In this document: positions 43,168 to 43,203 of the stretch, one piece after another
Numbering within the stretch: the first letter of the stretch is position 1
Layout: each line of letters begins with the position of its first letter
NCBI GenBank assembly: GCA_943333275.1
Contig: CALQSQ010000047.1
Span: forward strand, 1 to 43,203
Length of the DNA stretch: 43,203 nucleotides
From: Akkermansia muciniphila
GTDB taxonomy: Bacteria; Verrucomicrobiota; Verrucomicrobiia; Verrucomicrobiales; V1-33
Direction: 5' to 3'
The notes under the pieces: model-generated
What the model was told of the DNA's origin: nothing
Database searches by the model: none
What the model saw: only the letters and a program-made list of their open reading frames with translations
Translations under genes and position numbers: made by a program

Positions 43168-43203
43168 GCCGGCTCAATTCAAAAAAAGAAGTAAAAAGCG
43201 TCG

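Overview
This 43.2 kb window is high-GC, gene-dense chromosomal DNA from a Gram-negative bacterium, most likely a member of the Verrucomicrobiota. The evidence is a pilus secretin of the type described from Akkermansia (Amuc_1098-like), a fused LpxC-FabZ followed by LpxA, a fused lipid A acyltransferase/heptosyltransferase, and many Pro/Arg-rich or beta-helical secreted proteins. I see no rRNA, tRNA, CRISPR array, phage or transposase gene. Most genes lack a strong Shine-Dalgarno site, so several starts are chosen by family fit or operon overlap.

Layout. 1-3.5 kb (minus): a frameshifted four-helix-bundle gene, then an RG-rich putative nucleic-acid-binding protein and purU. 3.6-7.1 kb (plus): two LpxL-type acyltransferases, the second fused to a WaaF-type heptosyltransferase, with a 38-aa lipoprotein gene and its terminator on the opposite strand between them. 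7.1-11.5 kb (plus): a nucleoside-type MFS transporter, a protein with two GxxExxY nuclease-fold domains, an M29-like aminopeptidase and a stand-alone ovothiol-type methyltransferase, closed by an 80-nt inverted repeat. 11.6-15.6 kb: an aldehyde dehydrogenase (minus), metF and a secreted beta-helix protein (plus). 15.7-19 kb (minus): sulfotransferase, waaA and an RluA-family pseudouridine synthase. 19.2-22.2 kb (plus): lpxC-fabZ, lpxA, rmlA.

22.2-27.9 kb (plus) encodes exported proteins: a transglutaminase-like protein, a phosphodiester-glycosidase lipoprotein, a MauE/DoxX membrane protein, a DUF5722-like putative glycosidase and a three-repeat helical protein. The first two and the middle two overlap at their start and stop codons. 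27.9-30.6 kb (minus) is an ABC transporter plus GT2 operon. 30.8-36.0 kb (plus) is an AlgI (MBOAT), AlgX/AlgJ-like SGNH protein and propeller/LamG-protein operon, which looks like a machine for O-acetylating an exported glycan. Facing it (38.9-36.0 kb, minus) is a tightly coupled aguB-aguA pair for agmatine-to-putrescine conversion, with a second AlgX/AlgJ-like SGNH gene overlapping aguA by 4 nt. The right end (minus) holds the pilus secretin and an AsmA-like membrane-anchored protein.

The theme is envelope construction: lipid A (lpxC, lpxA, two acyltransferases), inner core (waaA, waaF domain), nucleotide sugar (rmlA), and modification by sulfation and O-acetylation. The most unusual points are the SGNH gene translationally coupled to putrescine synthesis beside an MBOAT acetylation operon, the LpxL-WaaF fusion, the frameshift that sits exactly on a perfect palindrome in the first gene, and the small lipoprotein gene.
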